Shown: piece after piece, positions 1 to 12,900 of the stretch | Layout: each line of letters begins with the position of its first letter | How positions within the stretch are numbered: the stretch's first letter is position 1 | DNA from: Tenebrio molitor | Taxonomy: Eukaryota; Arthropoda; Insecta; Coleoptera; Tenebrionidae | Reading direction: 5' to 3' | Assembly (NCBI RefSeq): GCF_963966145.1 | Contig: NC_091051.1 | Coordinates: 9,300,001-9,364,000 of the forward strand | Length of the DNA stretch: 64,000 nucleotides | Position numbers and translations under genes: made by a program | The notes under the pieces: model-generated | Told to the model about the DNA's origin: nothing | Seen by the model: the letters and a program-made list of their open reading frames with translations, nothing else | The model's database searches: none

Positions 1-953
1 TGGAGCTCGAAGTTTCGGCGCTCGTGCTTTCACTCAAAGGCGTAGTTGTTGTGGTTGAGCTCGTAACTGTGCCAGTCGGAGTGGTAGATTCAGTGGAGCT
101 CGAAGTTTCGACGCTCGTGCTTTCACTCAAAGGCGTAGTTGTTGTGGTTGAGCTCGTAACTGTGCCAGTCGGAGTGGTAGATTCAGTGGAGCTCGAAGTT
201 TCGACGCTCGTGCTTTCACTCAAAGGCGTAGTTGTTGTGGTTGAGCTCGTAACTGTGCCAGTGGAAGTGGTAGAATCAGTGGAGCTCGAAGTTTCGGCGC
301 TCGTGCTTTCACTCAAAGGCGTAGTTGTTGTGGTTGAGCTCGTAACTGTGCCAGTCGGAGTGGTAGATTCAGTGGAGCTCGAAGTTTCGACGCTCGTGCT
401 TTCACTCAAAGGCGTAGTTGTTGTGGTTGAGCTCGTAACTGTGCCAGTCGGAGTGGTAGATTCAGTGGAGCTCGAAGTTTCGACGCTCGTGCTTTCACTC
501 AAAGGCGTAGTTGTTGTGGTTGAGCTCGTAACTGTGCCAGTGGAAGTGGTAGAATCAGTGGAGCTCGAAGTTTCGGCGCTCGTGCTTTCACTCAAAGGCG
601 TAGTTGTTGTGGTTGAGCTCGTAACTGTGCCAGTCGGAGTGGTAGATTCAGTGGAGCTCGAAGTTTCGACGCTCGTGCTTTCACTCAAAGGCGTAGTTGT
701 TGTGGTTGAGCTCGTAACTGTGCCAGTCGGAGTGGTAGATTCAGTGGAGCTCGAAGTTTCGACGCTCGTGCTTTCACTCAAAGGCGTAGTTGTTGTGGTT
801 GAGCTCGTAACTGTGCCAGTGGAAGTGGTAGAATCAGTGGAGCTCGAAGTTTCGGCGCTCGTGCTTTCACTCAAAGGCGTAGTTGTTGTGGTTGAGCTCG
901 TAACTGTGCCAGTCGGAGTGGTAGATTCAGTGGAGCTCGAAGTTTCGACGCTC
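1..953. repeat. 3-unit (279 bp) higher-order repeat
   Basis: Three unit types in fixed order repeat with a 279-bp period: 24-302, 303-581 and 582-860 look identical, with a partial copy before and one unit after. Two units carry gtcggagtggtagat with tcgacg, and the third carries gtggaagtggtagaa with tcggcg. In the minus-strand protein the third type changes ESTTPT to DSTTST. From 954 the order breaks up. Confidence 0.9.
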
Positions 954-3900
954 GTGCTTTCACTCAAAGGCGTAGTTGTTGTGGTTGAGCTCGTAACTGT
1001 GCCAGTCGGAGTGGTAGATTCAGTGGAGCTCGAAGTTTCGGTGCTCGTGCTTTCACTGAAAGGCGTAGTTGTTGTGGTTGAGCTCGTAACTGTGCCAGTG
1101 GAAGTGGTAGAATCAGTGGAGCTCGAAGTTTCGGCGCTCGTGCTTTCACTCAAAGGCGTAGTTGTTGTGGTTGAGCTCGTAACTGTGGCAGTCGGAGTGG
1201 TAGATTCAGTGGAGCTCGAAGTTTCGGTGCTCGTGCTTTCACTGAAAGGCGTAGTTGTTGTGGTTGAGCTCGTAACTGTGCCAGTGGAAGTGGTAGAATC
1301 AGTGGAGCTCGAAGTTTCGGCGCTCGTGCTTTCACTCAAAGGCGTAGTTGTTGTGGTTGAGCTCGTAACTGTGCCAGTCGGAGTGGTAGATTCAGTGGAG
1401 CTCGAAGTTTCGGCGCTCGTGCTTTCACTCGAAGGCGTAGTTGTTGTGGTTGAGCTCGTAACTGTGCCAGTGGGAGTGGTAGCTTCAGTCGTGCTCGAAG
1501 TTTCGGTACCTGTGCTTTCACTGGAAGGCATGGTGGTTGTGGTTGAGCTCGTAACTGTGCCAGTCGGAGTGGTAGATTCTGTGGAGCTCGAAGTTTTGGT
1601 GCTCGTGCTTTCACTGAAAGGCGTGGTTGTTGTGGTTGAGCCCGTAACTGTTCCAGTCGGAGTGGTAGATTCAGTGGAGCTCGAAGTTTCGACGCTCGTG
1701 CTTTCACTCAAAGGCGTAGTTGTTGTGGTTGAGCTCGTAACTGTGCCAGTCGGAGTGGTAGATTCTGTGGAGCTCGAAGTTTCGGTGCTCGTGCTTTCAC
1801 TGAAAGGCGTAGTTGTTGTGGTTGAGCTCGTAACTGTGCCAGTCGGAGTGGTAGATTCAGTGGAGCTCGAAGTTTCGGTGCTCGTGCTTTCACTGAAAGG
1901 CGTAGTTGTTGTGGTTGAGCTCGTAACTGTGCCAGTCGGAGTGGTAGATTCAGTGGAGCTCGAAGTTTCGACGCTCGTGCTTTCACTCAAAGGCGTAGTT
2001 GTTGTGGTTGAGCTCGTAACTGTGCCAGTGGAAGTGGTAGAATCAGTGGAGCTCGAAGTTTCGGCGCTCGTGCTTTCACTCAAAGGCGTAGTTGTTGTGG
2101 TTGAGCTCGTAACTGTGGCAGTCGGAGTGGTAGATTCAGTGGAGCTCGAAGTTTCGACGCTCGTGCTTTCACTCAAAGGCGTAGTTGTTGTGGTTGAGCT
2201 CGTAACTGTGCCAGTCGGAGTGGTAGATTCAGTGGAGCTCGAAGTTTCGGTGCTCGTGCTTTCACTGAAAGGCGTAGTTGTTGTGGTTGAGCTCGTAACT
2301 GTGCCAGTGGAAGTGGTAGAATCAGTGGAGCTCGAAGTTTCGGCGCTCGTGCTTTCACTCAAAGGCGTAGTTGTTGTGGTTGAGCTCGTAACTGTGCCAG
2401 TCGGTGTGGTAGATTCAGTGGAGCTCGAAGCTTCGGTGCTGGTGCTTTCACTGAAAGGCGTAGTTGTTGTGGTTGAGCCCGTAACTGTTCCAGTCGGAGT
2501 GGTAGATTCAGTGGAGCTCGAAGTTTCGACGCTCGTGCTTTCACTCAAAGGCGTAGTTGTTGTGGTTGAGCTCGTAACTGTGCCAGTCGGAGTGGTAGAT
2601 TCTGTGGAGCTCGAAGTTTCGGTGCTCGTGCTTTCACTGAAAGGCGTAGTTGTTGTGGTTGAGCTCGTAACTGTGCCAGTGGGAGTGGTAGCTTCAGTCG
2701 TGCTCGAAGTTTCGGTGCTTGTGCTTTCACTGGAAGGCATGGTGGTTGTGGTTGAGCTCGTAACTGTGCCAGTGGGAGTGGTAGATTCAGTGGAGCTCGA
2801 AGTTTCGGCGCTCGTGCTTTCACTGAAAGGCGTAGTTGTTGTGGTTGAGATCGTAACTGTGCCAGTGGGAGTGGTAGATTCAGTGGAGCTCGAAGTTTCG
2901 GTGCTCGTGCTTTCACTGAAAGGCGTAGTTGTTGTGGTTGAGCTCGTAACTGTGCCAGTGGGAGTGGTAGCTTCAGTCGTGCTCGAAGTTTCGGTGCTTG
3001 TGCTTTCACTGGAAGGCATGGTGGTTGTGGTTGAGCTCGTAACTGTGCCAGTGGGAGTGGTAGATTCAGTGGAGCTCGAAGTTTCGGTGCTCGTGCTTTC
3101 CCTGAAAGGCGTAGTTGTGGTTGAGCTCGTAACTGTGCCAGTGGGAGTGGTAGCTTCAGTCGTGCTCGAAGTTTCGGTGCTTGTGCTTTCACTGGAAGGC
3201 ATGGTGGTTGTGGTTGAGCTCGTAACTGTTCCAGTCGGAGTGGTAGATTCAGTGGAGCTCGAAGTTTCGGTGCTCGTGCTTTCACTGAAAGGCGTAGTTG
3301 TTGTGGTTGAGCTCGTAACTGTGCCAGTGGGAGTGGTAGCTTCAGTCGTGCTCGAAGTTTCGGTGCTTGTGCTTTCACTGGAAGGCATGGTGGTTGTGGT
3401 TGAGCTCGTAACTGTGCCAGTGGGAGTGGTAGATTCAGTGGAGCTCGAAGTTTCGGCGCTCGTGCTTTCACTGAAAGGCGTAGTTGTTGTGGTTGAGATC
3501 GTAACTGTGCCAGTGGGAGTGGTAGATTCAGTGGAGCTCGAAGATTCGGCGCTCGTGCTTTCACTCAAAGGCGTAGTTGTTGTGGTTGAGCTCGTAACTG
3601 TACCAGTGGGAGTGGTAGCTTCAGTCGTGCTCGAAGTTTCGGTGCTTGTGCTTTCACTGGAAGGCATGGTGGTTGTGGTTGAGCTCGTAACTGTGCCAGT
3701 GGGAGTGGTAGATTCAGTGGAGCTCGAAGTTTCGGCGCTCGTGCTTTCACTGAAAGGCGTAGTTATCGTGGTTGAGCTCGTAACTGTGCCAGTGGGAGTG
3801 GTAGCTTCAGTCGTGCTCGAAGTTTCGGTGCTTGTGCTTTCACTGGAAGGCATGGTGGTTGTGGTTGAGCTCGTAACTGTTCCAGTCGGAGTGGTAGATT

Positions 3901-6900
3901 CAGTGGAGCTCGAAGTTTCGGTGCTCGTGCTTTCACTGAAAGGCGTAGTTGTTGTGGTTGAGCTCGTAACTGTGCCAGTGGGGGTGGTAGCTTCAGTCGT
4001 GCTCGAAGTTTCGGTGCTTGTGCTTTCACTGGAAGGCATGGTGTTTGTGGTTGAGCTCGTAACTGTGCCAGTGGGCGTGGTAGATTCAGTGGAGCTCGAA
4101 GTTTCGGCGCTCGTGCTTTCACTGAAAGGCGTAGTTGTTGTCGTTGAGATCGTAACTGTGCCAGTGGGAGTGGTAGATTCAGTGGAGCTCGAAGTTTCGA
4201 CGCTCGTGCTTTCACTCAAAGGCGTAGTTGTTGTGGTTGAGCTCGTAACTGTGCCAGTCGGAGTAGTAGATTCTGTGGAGCTCGAAGTTTCGGTGCTCGT
4301 GCTTTCACTGAAAGGCGTAGTTGTTGTGGTTGAGCTCGTAACTGTGCCAGTGGGAGTGGTAGATTCAGTGGAGCTCGAAGTTTCGACGCTCGTGCTTTCA
4401 CTCAAAGGCGTAGTTGTTGTGGTTGAGCTCGTAACTGTGCCAGTGGGAGTGGTAGATTCAGTGGAGCTCGAAGTTTCGGTGCTCGTGCTTTCACTGAAAG
4501 GCGTAGTTGTTGTGGTTGAGCTCGTAACTGTGCCAGTGGGAGTGGTAGCTTCAGTCGTGCTCGAAGTTTCGGTACTTGTGCTTTCACTGGAAGGCATGGT
4601 GGTTGTGGTTGAGCTCGTAACTGTGCCAGTCGGAGTGGTAGATTCTGTGGAGCTCGAAGTTTCGGTGCTTTTGCTTTCACTGGATGGCATGGTGGTTGTG
4701 GTTGAGCTCGTAACTGTGCCAGTCGGAGTGGTAGATTCTGTGGAGCTCGAAGTTTCGGTGCTCGTGCTTTCACTGAAAGGCGTGGTTGTTGTGGTTGAGC
4801 CCGTAACTGTTCCAGTCGGGGTGGTAGATTCAGTGGAGCTCGAAGTTTCGGCGCTCGTGCTTTCATTCAAAGGCGTAGTTGTTGTGGTTGAGCTCGTAAC
4901 TGTGCCAGTGGGAGTGGTAGATTCAGTGGAGCTCGAAGTTTCGACGCTCGTGCTTTCACTCAAAGGCGTAGTTGTTGTGGTTGAGCTCGTAACTGTGCCA
5001 GTGGGAGTGGTAGATTCAGTGGAGCTCGAAGTTTCGACGCTCGTGCTTTCACTCAAAGGCGTAGTTGTTGTGGTTGAGCTCGTAACTGTGCCAGTCGGAG
5101 TGGTAGATTCAGTGATGCTCGAAGTTTCGGTGCTCGTGCTTTCACTGAAAGGCGTAGTTGTTGTGGTTGAGCTCGTAACTGTGCCAGTGGAAGTGGTCGA
5201 ATCAGTGGAGCTCGAAGTTTCGGCGCTCGTGCTTTCACTCAAAGGCGTAGTTGTTGTGGTTGAGTTCGTAACTGTGCCAGTCGGAGTGGTAGATTCAGTG
5301 GAGCTCGAAGCTTCGGTGCTCGTGCTTTCACTGAAAGGCGTAGTTGTTGTGGTTGAGCTCGTAACTGTGCCAGTGGGAGTGGTAGATTCAGTGGAGCTCG
5401 AAGTTTCGGCGCTCGTGCTTTCATTCAAAGGCGTAGTTGTTGTGGTTGAGCTCGTAACTGTGCCAGTGGGAGTGGTAGCTTCAGTCGTGCTCGAAGTTTC
5501 GGTGCTTGTGCTTTCACTGGAAGGCATGGTGGTTGTGGTTGAGCTCGTAACTGTGCCAGTCGGAGTGGTAGATTCAGTGGAGCTCGAAGTTTCGGTGCTC
5601 GTGCTTTCATTGAAAGGCGTAGTTGTTGTGGTTGAGCTCGTAACTGTGCCAGTCGGAGTGGTAGATTCAGTGGAGCTCGAAGTTTCGGTGCTCGTGCTTT
5701 CACTGAAAGGCGTAGTTGTTGTGGTTGAGCTCGTAACTGTGCCAGTCGGAGTGGTAGATTCAGTGGAGCTCGAAGTTTCGACGCTCGTGCTTTCACTCAA
5801 AGGCGTAGTTGTTGTGGTTGAGCTCGTAACTGTGCCAGTGGGAGTGGTAGCTTCAGTCGTGCTCGAAGTTTCAGTGCTTGTGCTTTCACTGGAAGGCATG
5901 GTGGTTGTGGTTGAGCTCGTAACTGTGCCAGTCGGAGTGGTAGATTCAGTGGAGCTCGAAGTTTCGGTGCTCGTGCTTTCACTGAAAAGCGTAGTTGTTG
6001 TGGTTGAGCTCGTAACTGTGCCAGTCGGAGTGGTAGATTCAGTGGAGCTCGAAGTTTCGACGCTCGTGCTTTCACTCAAAGGCGTAGTTGTTGTGGTTGA
6101 GCTCGTAACTGTGCCAGTCGGAGTGGTAGATTCAGTGGAGCTCGAAGTTTCGGTGCTCGTGCTTTCACTGAAAGGCGTAGTTGTGGTTGAGCTCGTAACT
6201 GTGCCAGTGGGAGTGGTAGATTCAGTGGAGCTCGAAGTTTCGGCGCTCGTGCTTTCACTCAAAGGCGTAGTTGTTGTGGTTGAGCTCGTAACTGTGCCTG
6301 TGGGAGTGGTAGCTTCAGTCGTGCTCGAAGTTTCGGTACTTGTGCTTTCACTGGAAGGCATGGTGGTTGTGGTTGAGCTCGTAACTGTGCCAGTCGGAGT
6401 GGTAGATTCTGTGGAGCTCGAAGTTTCGGTGCTCGTGCTTTCACTGAAAGGCGTGGTTGTTGTGGTTGAGCCCGTAACTGTTCCAGTCGGAGTGGTAGAT
6501 TCAGTGGAGCTCGAAGTTTCGACGCTCGTGCTTTCACTCAAAGGCGTAGTTGTTGTGGTTGAGCTCGTAACTGTGCCAGTCGGAGTGGTAGATTCAGTGG
6601 AGCTCGAAGTTTCGGTGCTCGTGCTTTCACTGAAAGGCGTAGTCGTTGTGGTTGAGCTCGTAACTGTGCCAGTGGAAGTGGTAGAATCAGTGGAGCTCGA
6701 AGTTTCGGCGCTCGTGCTTTCACTCAAAGGCGTAGTTGTTGTGGTTGAGCTCGTAACTGTGCCAGTCGGAGTGGTAGATTCAGTGGAGCTCGAAGTTTCG
6801 ATGCTCGTGCTTTCACTGAAAGGCGTAGTTGTGATGGAGCTCGTAACTGTGCCAGTGGGAGTGGTAGATTCAGTGGAGCTCGAAGTTTCGGCGCTCGTGC

Positions 6901-9900
6901 TTTCACTCAAAGGCGTAGTTGTTGTGGTTGAGCTCGTAACTGTGCCAGTGGGAGTGGTAGCTTCAGTCGTGCTCGAAGTTTCGGTACTTGCGCTTTCACT
7001 GGAAGGCATGGTGGTTGTGGTTGAGCTCGTAACTGTGCCAGTCGGAGTGGTAGATTCCGTGGAGCTCGAAGTTTCGGCGCTCGTGCTTTCACTCAAAGGC
7101 GTAGTTGTTGTGGTTGAGCTCGTAACTGTGCCAGTCGGAGTGGTAGAATCAGTGGAGCTCGAAGTTTCGGCGCTCGTGCTTTCACTCAAAGGCGTAGTTG
7201 TTGTGGTTGAGCTCGTAACTGTGCCAGTCGGTGTGGTAGATTCAGTGGAGCTCGAAGCTTCGGTGCTGGTGCTTTCACTGAAAGGCGTAGTTGTTGTGGT
7301 TGAGCCCGTAACTGTTCCAGTCGGAGTGGTAGATTCAGTGGAGCTCGAAGTTTCGACGCTCGTGCTTTCACTCAAAGGCGTAGTTGTTGTGGTTGAGCTC
7401 GTAACTGTGCCAGTCGGAGTGGTAGATTCTGTGGAGCTCGAAGTTTCGGTGCTCGTGCTTTCACTGAAAGGCGTAGTTGTTGTGGTTGAGCTCGTAACTG
7501 TGCCAGTGGGAGTGGTAGCTTCAGTCGTGCTCGAAGTTTCGGTGCTTGTGCTTTCACTGGAAGGCATGGTGGTTGTGGTTGAGCTCGTAACTGTGCCAGT
7601 GGGAGTGGTAGATTCAGTGGAGCTCGAAGTTTCGGCGCTCGTGCTTTCACTGAAAGGCGTAGTTGTTGTGGTTGAGATCGTAACTGTGCCAGTGGGAGTG
7701 GTAGATTCAGTGGAGCTCGAAGTTTCGGTGCTCGTGCTTTCACTGAAAGGCGTAGTTGTTGTGGTTGAGCTCGTAACTGTGCCAGTGGGAGTGGTAGCTT
7801 CAGTCGTGCTCGAAGTTTCGGTGCTTGTGCTTTCACTGGAAGGCATGGTGGTTGTGGTTGAGCTCGTAACTGTGCCAGTGGGAGTGGTAGATTCAGTGGA
7901 GCTCGAAGTTTCGGTGCTCGTGCTTTCACTGAAAGGCGTAGTTGTGGTTGAGCTCGTAACTGTGCCAGTGGGAGTGGTAGCTTCAGTCGTGCTCGAAGTT
8001 TCGGTGCTTGTGCTTTCACTGGAAGGCATGGTGGTTGTGGTTGAGCTCGTAACTGTTCCAGTCGGAGTGGTAGATTCAGTGGAGCTCGAAGTTTCGGTGC
8101 TCGTGCTTTCACTGAAAGGCGTAGTTGTTGTGGTTGAGCTCGTAACTGTGCCAGTGGGAGTGGTAGCTTCAGTCGTGCTCGAAGTTTCGGTGCTTGTGCT
8201 TTCACTGGAAGGCATGGTGGTTGTGGTTGAGCTCGTAACTGTGCCAGTGGGAGTGGTAGATTCAGTGGAGCTCGAAGTTTCGGCGCTCGTGCTTTCACTG
8301 AAAGGCGTAGTTGTTGTGGTTGAGATCGTAACTGTGCCAGTGGGAGTGGTAGATTCAGTGGAGCTCGAAGATTCGGCGCTCGTGCTTTCACTCAAAGGCG
8401 TAGTTGTTGTGGTTGAGCTCGTAACTGTACCAGTGGGAGTGGTAGCTTCAGTCGTGCTCGAAGTTTCGGTGCTTGTGCTTTCACTGGAAGGCATGGTGGT
8501 TGTGGTTGAGCTCGTAACTGTGCCAGTGGGAGTGGTAGATTCAGTGGAGCTCGAAGTTTCGGCGCTCGTGCTTTCACTGAAAGGCGTAGTTATCGTGGTT
8601 GAGCTCGTAACTGTGCCAGTGGGAGTGGTAGCTTCAGTCGTGCTCGAAGTTTCGGTGCTTGTGCTTTCACTGGAAGGCATGGTGGTTGTGGTTGAGCTCG
8701 TAACTGTTCCAGTCGGAGTGGTAGATTCAGTGGAGCTCGAAGTTTCGGTGCTCGTGCTTTCACTGAAAGGCGTAGTTGTTGTGGTTGAGCTCGTAACTGT
8801 GCCAGTGGGGGTGGTAGCTTCAGTCGTGCTCGAAGTTTCGGTGCTTGTGCTTTCACTGGAAGGCATGGTGGTTGTGGTTGAGCTCGTAACTGTGCCAGTC
8901 GGAGTGGTAGATTCAGTGGAGCTCGAAGTTTCGGTGCTCGTGCTTTCACTGAAAGGCGTAGTTGTTGTGGTTGAGCTCGTAACTGTGCCAGTGGGAGTGG
9001 TAGATTCAGTGGAGCTCGAAGTTTCGACGCTCGTGCTTTCACTGAAAGGCGTAGTTGTTGTGGTTGAGCTCGTAACTGTGCCAGTCGGAGTGGTAGATTC
9101 AGTGGAGCTCGAAGTTTCGGCGCTCGTGCTTTCACTCAAAGGCGTAGTTGTTGTGGTTGAGCTCGTAACTGTGCCAGTCGGAGTGGTAGATTCAGTGGAG
9201 CTCGAAGTTTCGACGCTCGTGCTTTCACTCAAAGGCGTAGTTGTTGTGGTTGAGCTCGTAACTGTGCCAGTGGGAGTGGTAGCTTCAGTCGTGCTCGAAG
9301 TTTCGGTGCTTGTGCTTTCACTGGAAGGCATGGTGGTTGTGGTTGAGCTCGTAACTGTGCCAGTCGGAGTGGTAGATTCAGTGGAGCTCGAAGTTTCGGT
9401 GCTCGTGCTTTCACTGAAAGGCGTAGTTGTTGTGGTTGAGCTCGTAACTGTGCCAGTGGGAGTGGTAGATTCAGTGGAGCTCGAAGTTTCGGCGCTCGTG
9501 CTTTCACTCAAAGGCGTAGTTGTTGTGGTTGAGCTCGTAACTATGCCAGTCGGAGTGGTAGATTCAGTGGAGCTCGAAGTTTCGACGCTCGTGCTTTCAC
9601 TGAAAGGCGTAGTTGTTGTGGTTGAGCTCGTAACTGTGCCAGTCGGAGTGGTAGATTCAGTGGAGCTCGAAGTTTCGGTGCTCGTGCTTTCACTGAAAGG
9701 CGTAGTTGTGGTTGAGCTCGTAACTGTGCCAGTGGGAGTGGTAGATTCAGTGGAGCTCGAAGTTTCGGCGCTCGTGCTTTCACTCAAAGGCGTAGTTGTT
9801 GTGGTTGAGCTCGTAACTGTGCCAGTGGGAGTGGTAGCTTCAGTCGTGCTCGAAGTTTCGGTACTTGTGCTTTCACTGGAAGGCATGGTGGTTGTGGTTG

Positions 9901-12900
9901 AGCTCGTAACTGTGCCAGTCGGAGTGGTAGATTCTGTGGAGCTCGAAGTTTCGGTGCTCGTGCTTTCACTGAAAGGCGTAGTTGTTGTGGTTGAGCTCGT
10001 AACTGTGCCAGTGGGAGTGGTAGATTCAGTGGAGCTCGAAGTTTCGGCGCTCGTGCTTTCACTCAAAGGCGTAGTTGTTGTGGTTGAGCTCGTAACTGTG
10101 CCAGTGGGAGTGGTAGCTTCAGTCGTGCTCGAAGTTTCGGTGCTTGTGCTTTCACTGGAAGGCATGGTGGTTGTGGTTGAGCTCGTAACTGTGCCAGTCG
10201 GAGTGGTAGATTCTGTGGAGCTCGAAGTTTCGGTGCTCGTGCTTTCACTCAAAGGCGTGGTTGTTGTGGTTGAGCTCGTAACTGTGCCAGTGGGAGTGGT
10301 AGATTCAGTGGAGCTCGAAGTTTCGGCGCTCGTGCTTTCACTCAAAGGCGTGGTTGTTGTGGTTGAGCTCGTAACTGTGCCAGTCGGAGTGGTAGATTCA
10401 GTGGAGCTCGAAGTTTCGGTGCTCGTGCTTTCACTGAAAGGCGTAGTTGTTGTGGTTGAGCTCGTAACTGTGCCAGTGGGAGTGGTAGATTCAGTGGAGC
10501 TCGAAGTTTCGGCGCTCGTGCTTTCACTCAAAGGCGTAGTTGTTGTGGTTGAGCTCGTAACTGTGCCAGTGGGAGTGGTAGCTTCAGTCGTGCTCGAAGT
10601 TTCGGTGCTTGTGCTTTCACTGGAAGGCATGGTGGTTGTGGTTGAGCTCGTAACTGTGCCAGTCGGAGTGGTAGATTCAGTGGAGCTCGAAGTTTCGGTG
10701 CTCGTGCTTTCACTGAAAGGCGTAGTTGTTGTGGTTGAGCTCGTAACTGTGCCAGTGGGAGTGGTAGATTCAGTGGAGCTCGAAGTTTCGGCGCTCGTGC
10801 TTTCACTCAAAGGCGTAGTTGTTGTGGTTGAGCTCGTAACTGTGCCAGTCGGAGTGGTAGATTCAGTGGAGCTCGAAGTTTCGGTGCTCGTGCTTTCACT
10901 GAAAGGCGTAGTTGTTGTGGTTGAGCTCGTAACTGTGCCAGTGGGAGTGGTAGATTCAGTGGAGCTCGAAGTTTCGGCGCTCGTGCTTTCACTCAAAGGC
11001 GTAGTTGTTGTGGTTGAGCTCGTAACTGTGCCAGTGGGAGTGGTAGCTTCAGTCGTGCTCGAAGTTTCGGTGCTTGTGCTTTCACTGGAAGGCATGGTGG
11101 TTGTGGTTGAGCTCGTAACTGTGCCAGTCGGAGTGGTAGATTCAGTGGAGCTCGAAGTTTCGGTGCTCGTGCTTTCACTGAAAGGCGTAGTTGTTGTGGT
11201 TGAGCTCGTAACTGTGCCAGTGGGAGTGGTAGATTCAGTGGAGCTCGAAGTTTCGGCGCTCGTGCTTTCACTCAAAGGCGTAGTTGTTGTGGTTGAGCTC
11301 GTAACTGTGCCAGTGGGAGTGGTAGATTCAGTGGAGCTCGAAGTTTCGGCGCTCGTGCTTTCACTCAAAGGCGTAGTTGTTGTGGTTGAGCTAGTAACTG
11401 TGCCAGTGGGAGTGGTAGCTTCAGTCGTGCTCGAAGTTTCGGTGCTTGTGCTTTCACTGGAAGGCATGGTGGTTGTGGTTAAGCTCGTAACTGTGCCAGT
11501 CGGAGTGGTAGATTCAGTGGAGCTCGAAGTTTCGGTGCTCGTGCTTTCACTGAAAGGCGTAGTTGTTGTGGTTGAGCTCGTAACTGTGCCAGTGGGAGTG
11601 GTAGATTCAGTGGAGCTCGAAGTTTCGGCGCTCGTGCTTTCACTCAAAGGCGTAGTTGTTGTGATTGAGCTCGTAACTGTGCCAGTCGGAGTGGTAGATT
11701 CAGTGGAGCTCGAAGTTTCGGTGCTCGTGCTTTCACTGAAAGGCGTAGTTGTTGTGGTTGAGCTCGTAACTGTGCCAGTGGGAGTGGTAGATTCAGTGGA
11801 GCTCGAAGTTTCGGCGCTCGTGCTTTCACTCAAAGGCGTAGTTGTTGTGGTTGAGCTCGTAACTGTGCCAGTGGGAGTGGTAGATTCAGTGGAGCTCGAA
11901 GTTTCGGCGCTCGTGCTTTCACTCAAAGGCGTAGTTGTTGTGGTTGAGCTCGTAACTGTGCCAGTCGGAGTGGTAGATTCAGTCGAGCTCGAAGTTTCGG
12001 TGCTCGTGCTTTCACTGAAAGGCGTAGTTGTTGTGGTTGAGCTCGTAACTGTGCCAGTGGGAGTGGTAGCTTCAGTCGTGCTCGAAGTTTCGGTACTTGT
12101 GCTTTCACTGGCAGGCATGGTGGTTGTGGTTGAGCTCGTAACTGTGCCAGTCGGAGTGGTAGATTCTGTGGAGCTCGAAGTTTCGACGCTCGTGCTTTCA
12201 CTCAAAGGCGTAGTTGTTGTGGTTGAGCTCGTAACTGTGCCAGTCGGAGTGGTAGATTCAGTGGAGCTCGAAGTTTCGGTGCTCGTGCTTTCACTGAAAG
12301 GCGTAGTTGTTGTGGTTGAGCTCGTAACTGTGCCAGTGGGAGTGGTAGATTCAGTGGAGCTCGAAGTTTCGGCGCTCGTGCTTTCACTCAAAGGCGTAGT
12401 TGTTGTGGTTGAGCTCGTAACTGTGCCAGTCGGAGTGGTAGATTCAGTGGAGCTCGAAGTTTCGGTGCTCGTGCTTTCACTGAAAGGCGTAGTTGTTGTG
12501 GTTGAGCTCGTAACTGTGCCAGTGGGAGTGGTAGATTCAGTGGAGCTCGAAGTTTCGGCGCTCGTGCTTTCACTCAAAGGCGTAGTTGTTGTGGTTGAGC
12601 TCGTAACTGTGCCAGTAGGAGTGGTAGCTTCAGTCGTGCTCGAAGTTTCGGTGCTTGTGCTTTCACTGGAAGGCATGGTGGTTGTGGTTGAGCTCGTAAC
12701 TGTGCCAGTCGGAGTGGTAGATTCAGTGGAGCTCGAAGTTTCGGTGCTCGTGCTTTCACTGAAAGGCGTAGTTGTTGTGGTTGAGCTCGTAACTGTGCCA
12801 GTGGGAGTGGTAGATTCAGTGGAGCTCGAAGTTTCGGCGCTCGTGCTTTCACTCAAAGGCGTAGTTGTTGTGGTTGAGCTCGTAACTGTGCCAGTCGGAG

